Assembly: GCA_038030265.1 (NCBI GenBank)
Contig: CM075937.1
Location: 38,296,198-38,360,197 of the forward strand
Reading direction: 5' to 3'
Origin: Corythucha ciliata
Lineage: Eukaryota; Arthropoda; Insecta; Hemiptera; Tingidae
DNA length: 64,000 nt
The notes beneath the pieces are model-generated. The model made no database searches and was not told the origin of the DNA. It saw nothing but the letters and a program-made list of their open reading frames with translations. The stretch's first letter is position 1. Each line of letters begins with the position of its first letter. Position numbers and translations under genes: made by a program. Positions 11,345-35,285 of this stretch are shown here, piece after piece.

Positions 11345-11825
11345 TTTCTAGTATCATTTTTTTGTTCACTTTCATCCGTGGAAGCGTTTTTCCAAGTTTT
11401 ACCCCGAACGAAAGGCAGATGCCTAGGATTGGCGTACTTTCAACCACAGCCGAAAATTATAATTTCTTCAATTTTAGCCGTGGATTAGATATTTTTCTGT
11501 AATTTTTCCGCGAATTAGTATGAATGCCGTCGATTTTAGCAGCGACGTAGCGTTTTTATTCCGTAAAACGATCTTTCTTGGCGTTTTCCTCAATTTTTGC
11601 TGCAAAGTTGGGATGTTCTACCTTTTTAGCAGTGAATTAACACTTTTCCCCGATTTGAACTGCAAATGGCGTTTTTAATCAAATTAGCATTGCTAATTAG
11701 TTATTTTTCTCAATAATAGCAGGAAATTAGCAAATTATTTTTAAAACTTGGTGCTATCGATTAGCGCTTTTTCCGAGTTTTAAGCCCGAAGTTGACTTCA
11801 GAGGTCACGGATTTCCGTTTTCCTA
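11345..11825 (+). repeat. ~475-bp duplicated block, copy 1
   Basis: Begins near 'TATCATTTTTTTGTTCAC', includes 'CGAACGAAAGGCAGATGC', and ends near 'GACTTCAGAGGTCACGG'. It is almost identical to 12560-13030 with a few substitutions and small indels, while neighbouring ~30-bp units are much more diverged. Confidence 0.8.
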
Positions 11826-12559
11826 AATTTTAGCCGTGAATTAGGGTATCTCTCAATTTTAGCCGCGAATTGGAGTTTCCTCAATTTTAGCCACGAATGA
11901 GCGCTTTTTCTCAATTTTAGCAGCGAACTAGAGCTTTTCCCTAATTTTAGCCGTGAATTAGGGTATCTCTCAATTTTAGCCGCGAATTGGAGTTTCCTCA
12001 ATTTTGGCCAGGAATGATGGATCAGAAACCACGAATTGACGCATTTTCTCAATTTTAGCCGTGAATTAGGGTATCTCTCAATTTTAGCCGCGAATTGGAG
12101 TTTCCTCAATTTTGGCCAGGAATGATGGATCAGAAACCACGAATTGACGCATTTTCTCAATTTTAGCCACAAAGTTGCCTTCAGAGGCCACGGATTCACA
12201 TTTTCCTAAATTTGACCAGCGAGTCAGCGTTTTCCTAAATTTTAGCCGTGAATTAGGGTATCTCTCAATTTTAGCCACGAATGAGCGCTTTTTCTCAATT
12301 TTAGCAGCGACGTAGCGTTTTTGTTTCCTCAATTTTTGCTGCAACTTATAGCTATGTTTTACCTTTCTTAGCAGCGAGTTAGCACTTGTTCTCAATTTGA
12401 GCAGCAGATTAGCGGTATTTTTACAGCGAATTACCACTTATTCCCAATTTGAGAAAAAGTGGCAAAAGTTATCGTTTCTCTAAATTTTAGGCGGGTTTGT
12501 TAGTGAATTTTCTCAATATCAGCCGCAAATTAGTGGATTTTTGAACATTTTTGCCCAGC

Positions 12560-13030
12560 ATTATCATTTTTTTGTTCACTTTCATCCGTGGAAGCGTTTT
12601 TCCAAGTTTTACCCCGAACGAAAGGCAGATGCTTAGGATTGGCGTACTTTCAACCACAGCCGAAAATTATAATTTCTTCAATTTTAGCCGTGGATTAGAT
12701 ATTTTTCTGTAATTTTTCCGCGAATTAGTATGAATGCCGTCAATTTTAGCAGCGACGTAGCGTTTTTATTCCGTAAAAGCGATTTTTCTTGGCGTTTTCC
12801 TCAATTTTTGCTGCATGGGATGTTCTACCTTTTTAGCAGTGAATTAACACTTCTCCCCGATTTGAACTGCAAATGTCGTTTTTAATCAAATTAGCATTGC
12901 TAATTAGTTATGTTTCTCAATAATAGCACGAAATTAGCAAATTATTTTTAAAACTTGGTGCTATCGATTAGCGCTTTTTCCGAGTTTTAAGCCCGAACTT
13001 GACTTCAGAGGTCACAGATTTCCGTATTCC
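12560..13030 (+). repeat. ~475-bp duplicated block, copy 2
   Basis: Direct-repeat partner of 11345-11825. It lacks a few bases around 'GCTGCA(AAGTT)GGGATG' relative to copy 1. Confidence 0.8.
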
Positions 13031-13870
13031 TACATTTTAGCCGCTAATTTGGGGTTTATATATTTTAACCGCGTATTAGAATTTTTTCTGAACTTTATGC
13101 GCGTTCCTCAGTTTTTGCTGCGAAATGCGAAATAGCGTTTTTAATTCCTTGAAAGCGATTTTTTTCTGCTGATTATAGCGATGTTCTGCCTTTTTTTAGC
13201 GGCTAATTAGCACTTTTCCTCAATTTGAGCAACAAACTAGAGTTTTTCTTAGATTTTTACCCGTGCCAGCTTGATTTTTCTCAATAATGGCAGAAAATTA
13301 GCAGTTTTTTAAACATTTTCGCTGCTCTGCATTATAATTTTTTTCCACTCATGGTTATGGATTAGCGCATTTTCCCAGTTTTAAGCCCGAAGTTGCCTTC
13401 AGAGGCCACGGATTCACATTTTCCTAAATTTGACCAGCGAGTCAGCGTTTTCCTAAATTTTAGCCGTGAATTAGGGTATCTCTCAATTTTAGCTACCTAC
13501 TAAGCACTCTTAATTTCAGCCCCTACCTAGCGTTTTTTTTGTTCTCATTTTATTCGTAAAGTGGCCCCTATCCACTGCGAAATGAGTAATTTTTTCATTA
13601 TTTTAGTCCGAAATTGGCGTCGAGAAACCACAAATGAACTTTTTTTCGCAGTTTTAGCCACGGATATTGGCGCTTTTTCCTTTTGTTACGTATACTGGCC
13701 CCAAGAGCAGCATATTAGGGCGCATTCTCAACTTTATCAGCTCAAGGACCTGAAGAAACTTGGGATCAGTGAATTTTATTTATTTTAGGCGCGAAGTTAC
13801 CTGCAGAAGGCGCGTTTTCTCACAATTTTAGGCTTCAAAATAGCGTTTTTGTAGGCTAAATCGAATGTTC

Positions 13871-14700
13871 AGTCATACCTACTCTTTGCTGATCACCTAT
13901 ACAACGTTCCATTCTCCAGGGACCCTAGTCAGAAATGTCGAGAAAAAAAAAATTCTCGCACGCTAAATCCAATGACGGTACATCACAAATAAAACTATCT
14001 CACCATAGCGACCACCTCACGTGAGCTCCTACGGCTACAGTTTCATGCATGCATTACCTACTAACCCTCGTAGTCTAAGCGACCATGCTAACAATATCAA
14101 TGTAGCAACTTTGCTAGATGGGCACGATGGCGCTCCGACGAATAGTCGCAAAGTTGCAAGATTTTTTAACGCAAATAACCGCGAAAATTGAAGTTTCCTC
14201 GCGCTGAATATTCATGACATTGCAATTTTCAGGTAATTTAAACGAATTGTCATCAATTTTTGGGTCTGAATATTCGCGATATTGCAAGTTTGGAGTGAAA
14301 ATATCCGCTAAATTGCTAATTTCCTGTCTTTATTATCGCGAAATTACTAGGTTTTGAGACTTTTTTTCTATGCGGGCTCCCAACTGGGCCCATTGCCTGA
14401 CGAATAACCGTGTGTGATTACGAAGGATGCAACCGCAAGCGCGGATTTTAGGATTTGCTCCAAGAGAAATTGTGTGCTTCGCGCTCAACTAAAAATTGCT
14501 TTGACAGCCATTCCATGCTCCCCAAAATAGCTAAACTTACTAATCGCCCCCCCCCCATAAAAAGCACCCCGAATCCCCTTGAAATTAAAGTCCCGACCCA
14601 GGAAACCTCCCCCCACCCCACAGAACGCCAGAAAACGCTCACAAATATTCACTTCTTTTTTTAAAGTTTGTAATACTGTATTTTGTAAACACAAGAAATG
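13871..14700. other. Intergenic stretch, mostly unrecognised
   Basis: No gene seen. A short run of type-C-like units ('TATTCGCGATATTGCAAGTTT') lies at about 14200-14360, and a C-run with low-complexity text near 14546. The overlapping ORFs at 14448-14703 on both strands have no coding features. Confidence 0.4.
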
Positions 14701-14749
14701 CACTTCAGACTCAGAAGAGTGTTAGCTTATTTCTTTTTGCGATAGAAAC

Positions 14750-16916
14750 ACGACTTCTGGTTTTACAAAGCTCACTAACACTTTATTTTTATTTTATTTT
14801 TTCTCACAATTTTTTCAACATCACGAAGTAAACGAATTATACACATTAGACTAATTTTTATTTAAACAAAATATTTCTTTTAATCCACCATTTATAAACA
14901 AGGGTCGCAAAACTTAACACTTTTACCATTTTCAATTTCTTCAAATAAGTTATTTGAACGTGTCATGGTTTTTTTTTCACTATTTTTAGTAAAAATAAAA
15001 TTATACAATTCAAGCTTATAAGAAAAAAAAGAACTAAATCAACAATAAAAATAAAGAAAGCCTCTTTATCGTTTAGTTTTTCAGTTTGAGAGGTAATGTA
15101 CTTATTAAATTACACCTTACGAGATATTTTCTGGAAAAAAAGGTCTTTAAATTAAATAAAAAACAAAAATCCTAACAAAAAACCTGTGTACACTTGTCTT
15201 GAGATACACCCAACGAGAAAGGTTGGCTTCGCTCAGTAGAATGATCACCACCTCAAAGTACCATTAAATTTTTCTATTTTTTTCTCTTATTTCCATGTCT
15301 AACTATCAACAACAACAATAACAAAAAATTCGAAAGAAAAGAAAATAACAACAAATTAACAGCCATTAAAAAAAAAAGAGAAGAAAAACTGGCTATTTCT
15401 CAAGTAGACGAATTCTACAACCGTGAAAAAAAAAAAAAAAAGTTTTAAAAGGAAAATATTAACGCGACGTTTAATGTTGACGTCGGATAGAAAAACGCTT
15501 TTCTGGTACTCCTTTTTAAGCATTTTATTTCCTTTCTTAAAATTTATACTTTTCTTTTTTTTATAGTAAATTTCTTTTTAAAAGTACTCTTGAGCGAGTG
15601 GAATCAGTCTTTGATAAAATATCACATACAGTTTTTTTTATCATATTTATCTATTAAGAAACAGCAGTTAGAAAAAAAAGGAATGGACTATTATATTAAG
15701 CGAGAAAAAAATCATTAGAAAGAAAAAAAAGCTCTCGCCACGTAGGAACGTTCAGGGTAAAAATAATAATTAATTGACTAGCACCGATCAGGGAAAGATT
15801 CTCGAGTTATTCAAAACGAAAAAAAAACTCGAACAAAAGAATCACTAAGGACACTTTTATTTTATATTCAGTCACGAGCACTTTTTTTTGGGGGGGTGAG
15901 TGTTTGGTTCGCACCTCAACACGAACATTTTTGAAAGTGAAATACAAAGGGAGAGACGGAATGAGAGAAATCAAAATTGGAAATCCCTGGGAGCTAATTT
16001 TTTGGGAAGGGGGAAGGGGCGGGGGCGGAAGGAGATTAAATAACTTACTAATTTCTTTTAAAAAAATAAAAAATAACCGACCTTTCTCTTTTGGACACAC
16101 CATACAAGCGTAGTTTTTTTTTTTTTTTTTTTCAATACACAGAACGGAGTCCTGTATTTTTAAAATCCTCAAAAATACGTTTAACAGCTAATTTTATTCA
16201 TCTTTTAATATCACAGTAAGTTGAAAGTGTAATTAAAGATTACCCTCAAAAGCAGGCCATCTCATTTCATTATTAGTGAAAAAAAAATAAAAATAAAAAA
16301 TAAAAAGCGATTCGAGATAACGTACTCAACGTGAACCTCATTTTTTTCTATTATAGAAATGTAATACTTACGACAAGAACGACCCTTGATTTTGGTTGAT
16401 AAATATTCGGGTTACGGTACAAAATTTCTCACTTGGACATTTTTAAGCTAGAAAAGAAAAAAAAATATTACGACAAACTAATAACTGTTAGTACGAAGGG
16501 CTAAAACTGGACCAAAAATAATAATAAAAAAAACTTTTGTTTTTTAAACCCTTTTCTGCCCTTCTAAACAGTTTTCAGTGCATTTCAGAAGTTAATAGTA
16601 GCCGTGTTAGTATGAAAAAGATTACAACGTTACCATTTGTTAAAGATATTACATAATACGAGAAAAATGAACGAAAAAAATACCCCTAATTTGACGCAAT
16701 CCTTATTAAATTCTGTCTTTTATAAGAAACCTACAGGTACCTGAAGACTGGGAAGAAATGATTAGAACACCACGAAGTTTGAGGAGGGGGTTACTCTACC
16801 TTTTTTTTTTGTTGTTGTTTCAAAAAATATAAGACCATTCAAAAATAAAAACTTCAAAGTTGATAAGGAATGCTTCTTAACTGTAATTTTATTTTAGTTT
16901 TTTTTCTCTCTCTCTC
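14750..16916 (-). other. Probable long 3' UTR of the DDX5/17-like helicase gene
   Basis: About 2.2 kb of strongly AT-rich, non-repetitive DNA directly downstream (on -) of the helicase stop codon, unlike the ~30-bp arrays around it. A candidate poly(A) signal (TTTATT on +) lies near 14782. The exact end is not defined by the sequence. The ORFs at 15807-16172 look spurious. Confidence 0.45.
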
Positions 16917-28266
<11,350 letters not shown>

Positions 28267-28806
28267 TTTGGGGAAGAAAAATTGGATAGTAGGATCACAA
28301 AGAGATTCACTTTGAACTGCAATGATAAAGAAGTCGAGGAAAGACAAGCGGGAGGAAAGGGTGGGCAACAAACAGCTTTCCAAAGGAGGTCATTCTGTGA
28401 CTTATCCACCCCCTCTTCACCATTGCAAGATCGATAAAACTTATAAATGGACTTCAAACTTACATATTTTCGGTGTACCCGCCGTACATGTTTTTACTGT
28501 GAAGTATTTGAACGAAGAATGTGTCGCTGGTGAAATTTGTTCGATGGGGGCCGTAGGGGTGGTCAATGCACTCGGGGAAGAACACAAAAAAAGGTAGAGC
28601 TCCGCGCCTCAACTTTCTCTTTTCCCAGACTCACGAAATTCTTTACGGGCAAAATTAACAAGAAAAATGTTCATTCAATCGCTAATTGCGCAGTCTCTGG
28701 AATTGTTTAAAGTTTGAAAAATTTAATAATCGACTAAGTTTAACGACTGAAGGGTGATTTGAAAGAAGCACAAAGGAAAAATTACGGCAAATAAAATCAC
28801 ACTCAC

Positions 28807-29010
28807 CCTGAATCAATCCGGTCAGCAACAAAGATGGCAGCGTATGAATGGAAGCTTCGATCGAACTGCCGCACCACTGGGGTAGCGCTAGAGTCGTGGA
28901 GCCTCGAAGTGGGAGGTTCCCAGGCTTCACGAATTTTATCCTCGGGGGAGTGAGATGGGACATCCATGCGCGGCGTTCGGGTGAATTTCGTCAGGGCAGT
29001 GACAGTGAGT
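28807..29010 (-). other. Candidate 5' exon of the helicase gene
   Basis: A GC-richer stretch ending (on -) in GATTCAGG followed by GTGAGTGTG, a good splice donor. It could be a 5' UTR exon, joined to the acceptor TTGCAG near 28321. Alternatively it could be an N-terminal coding exon (ATG near 28968, phase 2), joining at AAAAAG before GTACAGACACGC at 28250. The phases of the second option fit, but the acceptor is weak. Not established. Confidence 0.25.
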
Positions 29011-29486
29011 AACACAAATTTCTACCAACCGCTAATTATTTAAAAATATTTGTTAGATTAACGTTTTTATTTGCCACCGTACGTTATTTATAACTCGCCA
29101 TAAACATAATGCGTTGGCCACATTCGTGGCGTCCATCTGAGTATCTGAAAGCCAAACCTCCATTCTCCATCACAGGTTCACAGGTAGACAACTCTCACGA
29201 AACGGATGACTCGCTTGAAAATCCCTCAAATTTTTATGATCTATTAGCCAATCGAAGGTATATTTAAAAAGTGCACCAAATTGTCCATGTTTTAGGAAGC
29301 AGCAGAACATTTGTCTGCTTGAAGCTACTAGCTCATGCTGGGAGGTTAGAGCATTTATGCTGAAGCCCTAAATTTGTGGTTGGATTAAGGACCCAGCCTG
29401 GGGCGGACCAACATCCATTAAATTCAATGGCTCGTTTGATCGAAAAATACGTTCGATTTTCGGATACCCCTTGTCGTGAAACCCAT

Positions 29487-29646
29487 TTATTCGCCTTGAT
29501 CATAATTCAGACAGCGCTGCAGTTGGCCATTTTGGGAAACAGTTGTTGTGGGTGATTTCCATTAGAAATTAGTAGAAGACTGCCCACATGAGCTAGTTTC
29601 CAAGTGGCCAACGACAGCGCTGCCCGAATTATGAAATAGGCGAATA
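29487..29646. mobile_element. ~160-bp MITE with ~40-bp inverted ends
   Basis: Left 'TATTCGCC...CATAATTCAGACAGCGCTGC' is matched by inverted 'GCAGCGCTG...CATAATTCGGG' at the right, with TTGGCCA inward on both arms. No ORF. Confidence 0.6.
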
Positions 29647-29713
29647 TCTACCTACACCGTTTAGTCCAATTCTAAAGGACCCTTTTCGAAATTGCCCGGT
29701 ACCAGGAATGTAG

Positions 29714-29960
29714 TACAGTCTATAGTCGGATCGGTGAAAGAATGTGCATGAAATTACCCTCTCTCTTTTCCCTAAACCCACATGACTTACCGCGACCACG
29801 CCATCACCTGAGAGGAGCCTCTCCTATTTTATCGGTAAAACTCTCCGTTATTGGTTGATAAAAGTGGAGAAGTAGAGAACCACGTTAAGAGAGGGAAAAA
29901 TCGGGCTTATGGCCTCCCACCACTCATGCACATTCTTTCGCTGATCCGAGTATAGTCACA
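29714..29960. mobile_element. ~245-bp MITE with inverted ends
   Basis: Left 'GGATCGGTGAAAGAATGTGC' and right 'GCACATTCTTTCGCTGATCC' are inverted repeats, each flanked outward by a TATAGTC-type word. No ORF. Confidence 0.6.
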
Positions 29961-30623
29961 GTCACGAGAAAATGGGAAAACTAATTGACGGGACGGGCCG
30001 GGACCAGCCTCGGGCATATTTTCAAAAGTCAAAACAGACCGGGGCCGCGGCTGAAAAAACGGCCTGTAATGTATGTCTCTACTACGATCATTCAATAACA
30101 AAGCTGTTAATTTCGTAGCTCAAGAATCTGTTTTCTGTTTATAATAGAACCCCCCTCCCATCCAACATTAGGAGCATGAAACTAGCTATTTAGCACAGTG
30201 CCGTCTTTAGCCGGGGCCCCGTGTCAAAAAGGTCCCCGGTTTCTTAATTTTTTTTTTTTTTTTTTGTAATATGGAAGAAAGACACTCGTCTTCTATCCAT
30301 AATAGGCGACCGTACGTTGATCGAACCTTGGATCAAATATTACTTTTTTATGAGCCTAAATGTTTTAGGATTTTATTTGCTCTTGATCCGGAACCTATAG
30401 CGCAACGACGAAGTGATGAGGGGGCTAGAAGTAATTGGGGGGGGGGGTCCTTAGCTAATCTGCGCTCAATTAGTGATAAACCCTGTTTCTCGGTAAAAAT
30501 GGAGAAAAAAGCGCTAATTCATCGTTATAATTATAGCTTTGTTCGTTGGGAGCTTCCAGTATTGCAAATAAAACAGAAAAAACAAAACACATCAATTTAA
30601 TTGGCCAAAATCACGCTTCCCCA

Positions 30624-30800
30624 TCCAGGGGTGGGCAAATAAATACTTTGAAAATGTATTTTATATACAAAGCCCAAAATACTTTCAAAAATTTATTTTA
30701 AATACTGTAATACAAATACTTTTTGAATTGTATTTTGAACAAAGATTTCGATGGCAAATAGTGCGAAAAACACGAAAAATAAATAATTCAAAAAAAATTA
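30624..30800 (+). mobile_element. One-ended hAT-like fragment
   Basis: Begins CAGGGGTGGGCAAATAAA and continues with repeated AAATACTTT / GTATTTT words, the typical left end of many hAT elements. No matching right end (TTTGCCCACCCCTG) was found, so it appears truncated. Confidence 0.45.
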
Positions 30801-31319
30801 GGAACTTCAAATAGACAAGTTGACAAAATGTAGCTGCGCGAAATCGCCCTGCTGCCGATGCGCAAAAAAAAAAAAAGTAGACAAGTTATCACCAAGTATT
30901 TAGTACCGAACCGGCGAGCACTGGTGACTCGTGAGCTGAAAAGGAGGTGAGGCCGACTGTAAAAGGGATGTCGGAGGGAGGGATAGCTCTGGGCCAGTTA
31001 TCTGAATTACATTACAGCTGAATAAGTGGGAAAAAAGGGAATTCGTGAAAAAATCATGAAATGTGTGATATTTCGGAAACAAAGCGGAATTTCGACAAAG
31101 TCCAAATAGTCATTTCGATGGCAAATGATGTGCCCCATAGCTGGTTTTCTTCTGTCCAGCTAATTCATGAACACCCTGTATAAAATTTCCTACAAGTCGT
31201 GATGCAAACGGATTTTTTGGGACCATCCGTTTTTGAAATACAACCCTTCGAAAATGGTCATTTTCCCGTACAGTTGAAAAGTTATAGAGTTCGGAGTAGG
31301 AGTGTCCGAATGTCTGTCT

Positions 31320-32615
31320 CAGTTGGAGAACCAGTTAACCAACCAAACTGCCTTCAACAACGCGCGCAGATATCCTGGAAAAATGCTGTCAGCACAAGCA
31401 AGGGGCGTGCGCGGTCCGCACCGGGCATCACTACCCTGGGGGCATCAAACCCGCTGTTATGTTATGCGATCACCGCTACCTAGGAATAGGAAACAAGAAC
31501 GTGAATTTGTAAGGGAACGTTTTTAGCGAAGACATCGGCCGACGGTCGCAACATTACGGCACGCCTTGCGCCTTCCTATAGGAAACCCAAGCAGTAAAGT
31601 AGCTAAGCAACCCACCGATCCAACACGCAACATCGGTTGATGGTGGGGCTAACTCATTTTAACTGAGAAGGAAGGGGTTTCACTCTTAGTTCCGCGCTGA
31701 TTTATGATTTTTAAAAATTAACAGTACAGACCGAGAGCTGGCGACAGTCCCATTCAAGCGGAAGAACATAGTCCTGAAACTTGTCTCTTTGATAGGTTTT
31801 GTGGAGCTGAATACACACGAGCGTCTGCCAACGTCTCTCTGGGGCATTTGCCCTCGGCGGCCAGTCAAATTCTTCAATTTTGGAACATTGTCATGTAAAT
31901 GTGGTCTCATTTGGCGAGTTTCATGGAGCCGAATACAAGCGTCTGGCGCCGTCTGCCAGCGGCGTTTTTCCTCAGTGAGCAGTATGAATTAACCGGAAGA
32001 ACTCAATCGTGTTTCTCGCCTCATTCGATAGGTATTTTGGAGCTGAATACGAATATGTTGGCTGGCGTCTGCCAGGGGCGTTTGCTCTCAACAGTACATC
32101 CCCGAATTTGGGGCATGAATCTAACCGTTGGAACATATTCTGAATACGAATATTTCCGTCTGCCGACCACGTGCCTTCGAAAACTTGATTTGCTGCCGAG
32201 AGCAAACGCCCCTGGCAGTCGCCGACCGACGCTCACATTCGTATTCAGCTCATCTATAATACTCGTCAAATGAGACAAGTCAAATGGCCAAGTTCATCCG
32301 GTTTATGTCCCTTCAGGGGATTTGACTGCCGTCACTGAAGGCAAACACCCCTATATAGCTGACAGAAGCTCATATCCTTATTCAGCTCTAAAAAACCTAC
32401 ACAGTGAGTCAAGTTACAAGACTACGTTCTTTCGGCTAATACTTTTTCCAAATTTAGAGAAATTGACTGGTCGTGCAGGGCAAAAGTGAGTTGTGACTAT
32501 TTTTTGAAGATTTTTTCATTTTTAGGTCTTCATTTACGTCTTGTCTGATTCGGAAAACTAGTTAGCCAACAAAACTGCCGTCAACAACGCTCGCGGATAT
32601 CCTGAAACAGGCTGA
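31320..32615. repeat. Composite tandem/inverted repeat flanked by ~60-bp direct repeats
   Basis: Between 31780 and 32400, units of about 120-130 bp carry 'GGAGCTGAATAC', 'GCGTCTGCCA' and 'GGGCGTTTGC'-like words, first in forward and then in inverted order (GCAAACGCCCC...GTATTCAGCT). Outside lie two related direct copies of about 60 bp, 31325-31385 and 32549-32610, sharing 'CAAACTGCC(T/G)TCAACAACGC' and GATATCCTG. The overlapping ORFs on both strands follow the repeat symmetry. Confidence 0.5.
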
Positions 32616-32829
32616 TTTCACGAAAAAGTTCCAAAAACCTCAAAAAGTTCAAAAATGCCACAGTTTCTATAATTTCAAAGTGATCCCGAAGTTTTTCGAG
32701 GCCAACAATTTGTACACGTCATACCTACACCACCCCAGACAGCATGAAACCAAAAAATCTTCTTGTCTGATTTATACCGAAAAATTGTAGCTAAGTTTAG
32801 CTTTTTGTTTAGATGTTTGGATTTTTGGC

Positions 32830-33370
32830 GGCAGCTTCATAGATGAAATTGATAAGAGGCGCTAACTCGGGGCTAAAAATGATAAAAGTGCTAATTCATT
32901 GCTATGCGTGAATACAACATTGACAATACGCTAGTAATAATATAGATAAAAAGCGCTAATTCACTTCTAGAACTGAGAAAATCGCTAGTTATTCGTCGCT
33001 GAAATGGATAAAAGTGCTAACTCATGGCATGGTTGGAAAATGGAAATAATTTCGGAAAAGTTCTTTAATCCACGGCTAAATTTGAGAATATCGATAATTT
33101 GCGGCGTATCCTTATTTACAGCCAGAATTTAGAAAATTCACTGCCACTTCGTTGCTGAGATAAAGTACTATGTCTTGGCTAAAGCAAAAGAAATTGATAA
33201 TTCGTGGCTAAAATCGAGAAAAACTCATATTGCCGACTAAAATTTGTGAAAAGTGCTAATTGAGGAAAAACGCTCATTCCACAGCTAAAAAGTTAAGAAA
33301 ACGCTAATCGCGGTTAAAAATGAGAAAAATAGCTAATTCGCGTCTAAAACCTAGTTCACGTCGTAGCCAG
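32830..33370 (-). repeat. Type A ~30-bp repeat array, inverted
   Basis: Units 'GATAAAAGTGCTAATTC' and 'GAGAAAATCGCTA'. It ends at 'ACGTCGTAGCCAGCC', a hAT-tip-like word also present at 8368. Confidence 0.6.
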
Positions 33371-33589
33371 CCTTAGGGCTTTTGGGTGGGCAGCTTGATT
33401 TGGGAAGTCAAGTTGTAGGCTTATATTCGATGACGAGTCCCCCAGAAGGAGAACTCGGTAGCTCATCAATTATAACGCGAGGTAAATCGATGCGGGTAAT
33501 CGTCAATTCGACCCCAGAACCTGAATTAGTGGTAATTAGTTAGTTGGTAATTGTTAGTTTAAATATTAAAACAGCGAATAAAGTGAATT

Positions 33590-34540
33590 TTCTCCAATTG
33601 GTCCGACAACTGACGCTTTTCTATATTTTAGCTGCGAGTGAGCGCTTTATCTCCTGCTTTTGCCCCGAATTTGCGGGTTTTCTCAAATGAGCGCTTTAGG
33701 TCATTTTTAGCCACGAATTTAAGCTTTCCCCACTTTAGCTGCGAATGAGCGCTTTGTAACAGTTTAAGGGTTTTTTCCTAATTTTTTTTCGCGATTTAAT
33801 GGTTTTTTTTCCTCAATTTTAGCCACAAAGTACCACGTTTACTCAATTTTTGCCCCGTCGAATCCTCGGATTTTCCGAAATTGGTCCAAGAGTTGACGTT
33901 TTTTTTTTCCGATTTGGGCTGCTAGTGAGCGCTTTTTGTCAAATTTGACCGTGATTTAGCGATTTTGCTCAAATTTGTCCGCCAATTTGCGTATTTCCTA
34001 AATGCTGGCGCAATTTTTAGCATTTTCTCTAAATTTAGACGTGAATTAGCGATTTTCTCTCTTTATGTTTAATCCATGTGAATAAGCGCCTTTTTCTCTT
34101 TAGTCGCGAAGTTGCCTCGGGAAGCTACCCAGTGGAATTTTCTCTTTTCTCGATTATTAGCTGAGCCTGCTGAGGGATTCGTCGCGGATTTTTCTCAATT
34201 TCATACCCGTGAATTAGCGATTTTTCTCTATGATGGTCGCAAATTAGCGTTCCTCTCCTGGCACGTTGACACTTTGGACGATTTTTCTCGACTCCAGATA
34301 AAGAAGCCATCAGGTCCTCATGCTCAGTACGTTTCTGTGAGCAAATTTATGGCCAAGTTCACGCTAATTCCCAATTTCTGTACGTCCTTAGGCGGTTAAA
34401 TTTGAGAATACACGCTAATTTGCTGTTCGTGGGGCAATTATGCGGCTAAAAGTTTTTAAAAACGCTAAAATATTACTGGCTAAAATTGCGTAAAAGCGCT
34501 CATTAGTGGCTAAAATTAAGAAAAGCTCAATTCAAGAATA
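33590..34540. repeat. Type A arrays, forward (to ~34300) then inverted (34390-34540)
   Basis: Forward units 'TTTTAGCCACGAATT' are followed, after about 100 bp of other sequence, by 'GCTAAAATTGCGTAAAAGCG' units on the opposite strand. The ORFs at 34112 and 34125 are not convincing. Confidence 0.6.
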
Positions 34541-35036
34541 CTGTGCTGGTTTAGGTTGGACGATGGGTGGGGTTGCAATTTTTAGCTGCTCCCGGGTGCT
34601 CGCTCACTTCATACGCCACTGATGTGGGTCCTCCTTCACGATAAAATAGTGAGTTTTGTAAATGAAATTCGTGAAGGAAAATTTGCGACTTCTGGGCTAA
34701 AATACATGCACGAATTTAAGCAAATTTTAGAGCGTGTATCGTCCCTTTATTCACTTTTAGGGCGCGCAGAATCAGTTTTGTCAATTTCGGGGCGCTAATT
34801 GTTAGTATTTACCACTTGTAGGGCGTCAATCTTACAGTTAATGTAATTCTTCCAGGCCACGAATCGTATGTAGTGTAGTCAATTTTAACGACTCGAAGGG
34901 TCAGTTTTGACATTTTGAGGTACTGGGAACGACCATTTCTGTGGCGGACGGTTAATTTCTAGAGCAAAAGTCACTGAGGTCAAATTTTACTGTTTCATCT
35001 AGTAAGTTTTGGGCCAAATCCACGGGTTCTTGTGGG

Positions 35037-35165
35037 TGGGGCGGGTGAGAGTCTACAGATTAGCCGATTTTCTTCTAATTATCTTAACTAATATATCGAG
35101 GAGGGCGTGTTGAGGGATGCGACCGTCCAAAATGATCAAATCTGGACGGGACTCAAGAGCACGCT
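35037..35165 (-). pseudogene. Duplicated 3' end of the nicotinamide riboside kinase gene
   Basis: 129 bp here are identical, base for base as read, to 35688-35816, which holds the last ~36 codons, the stop and the start of the 3' UTR of the kinase. Identity stops abruptly at CACGCT. There is no upstream kinase sequence, so this is a non-functional fragment. Perfect identity means a very recent duplication or an assembly artefact. Confidence 0.85.
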
Positions 35166-35179
35166 TAGCTAGAGGAAGA

Positions 35180-35285
35180 CAAGAGATACACTCCCCCCCC
35201 CCACCAGAGATAACGGTCACATTTCCAAGACACGATCTGGGCTCAAGGCCAGTTTACGTCCAATTGAGCTAGGTAATTCAATGTG
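35180..35285 (-). repeat. tRNA-derived SINE-like fragment
   Basis: On - the text 'CCTAGCTCAATTGGACG' matches a tRNA A-box, followed by 'TGGCCTTGAGCCCAGATCG', a degraded B-box region. It lies between the two copies of the kinase 3' end. Confidence 0.4.

Larger units (their letters stand above)
10990..13870 (+). repeat. Large type A ~30-bp repeat array, forward
   Basis: Nearly 3 kb of ~30-bp units (CTCAATTTTAGCC, GCGAATTAGCG, TTTTT). It includes higher-order structure: a ~475-bp block present twice (11345-11825 and 12560-13030) and a ~117-bp segment repeated in tandem at about 11940-12170. The ORFs in both strands are products of the repeat and are not genes. Confidence 0.8.

Noticed and set aside
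11798..12437. ORFs of 117-133 aa on - in the type-A array
   Set aside because: They are translations of the repeat unit (recurring KLRKxxNSWLKLRK words), not a gene.
10990..13870. Regular ~30-bp repeats considered as a CRISPR array
   Set aside because: Units are highly diverged, with no conserved repeat/variable spacer alternation and no cas genes, in a clearly eukaryotic context.
31686..32278. Overlapping ORFs on both strands with similar words
   Set aside because: They follow the inverted repeat structure and show no domain.
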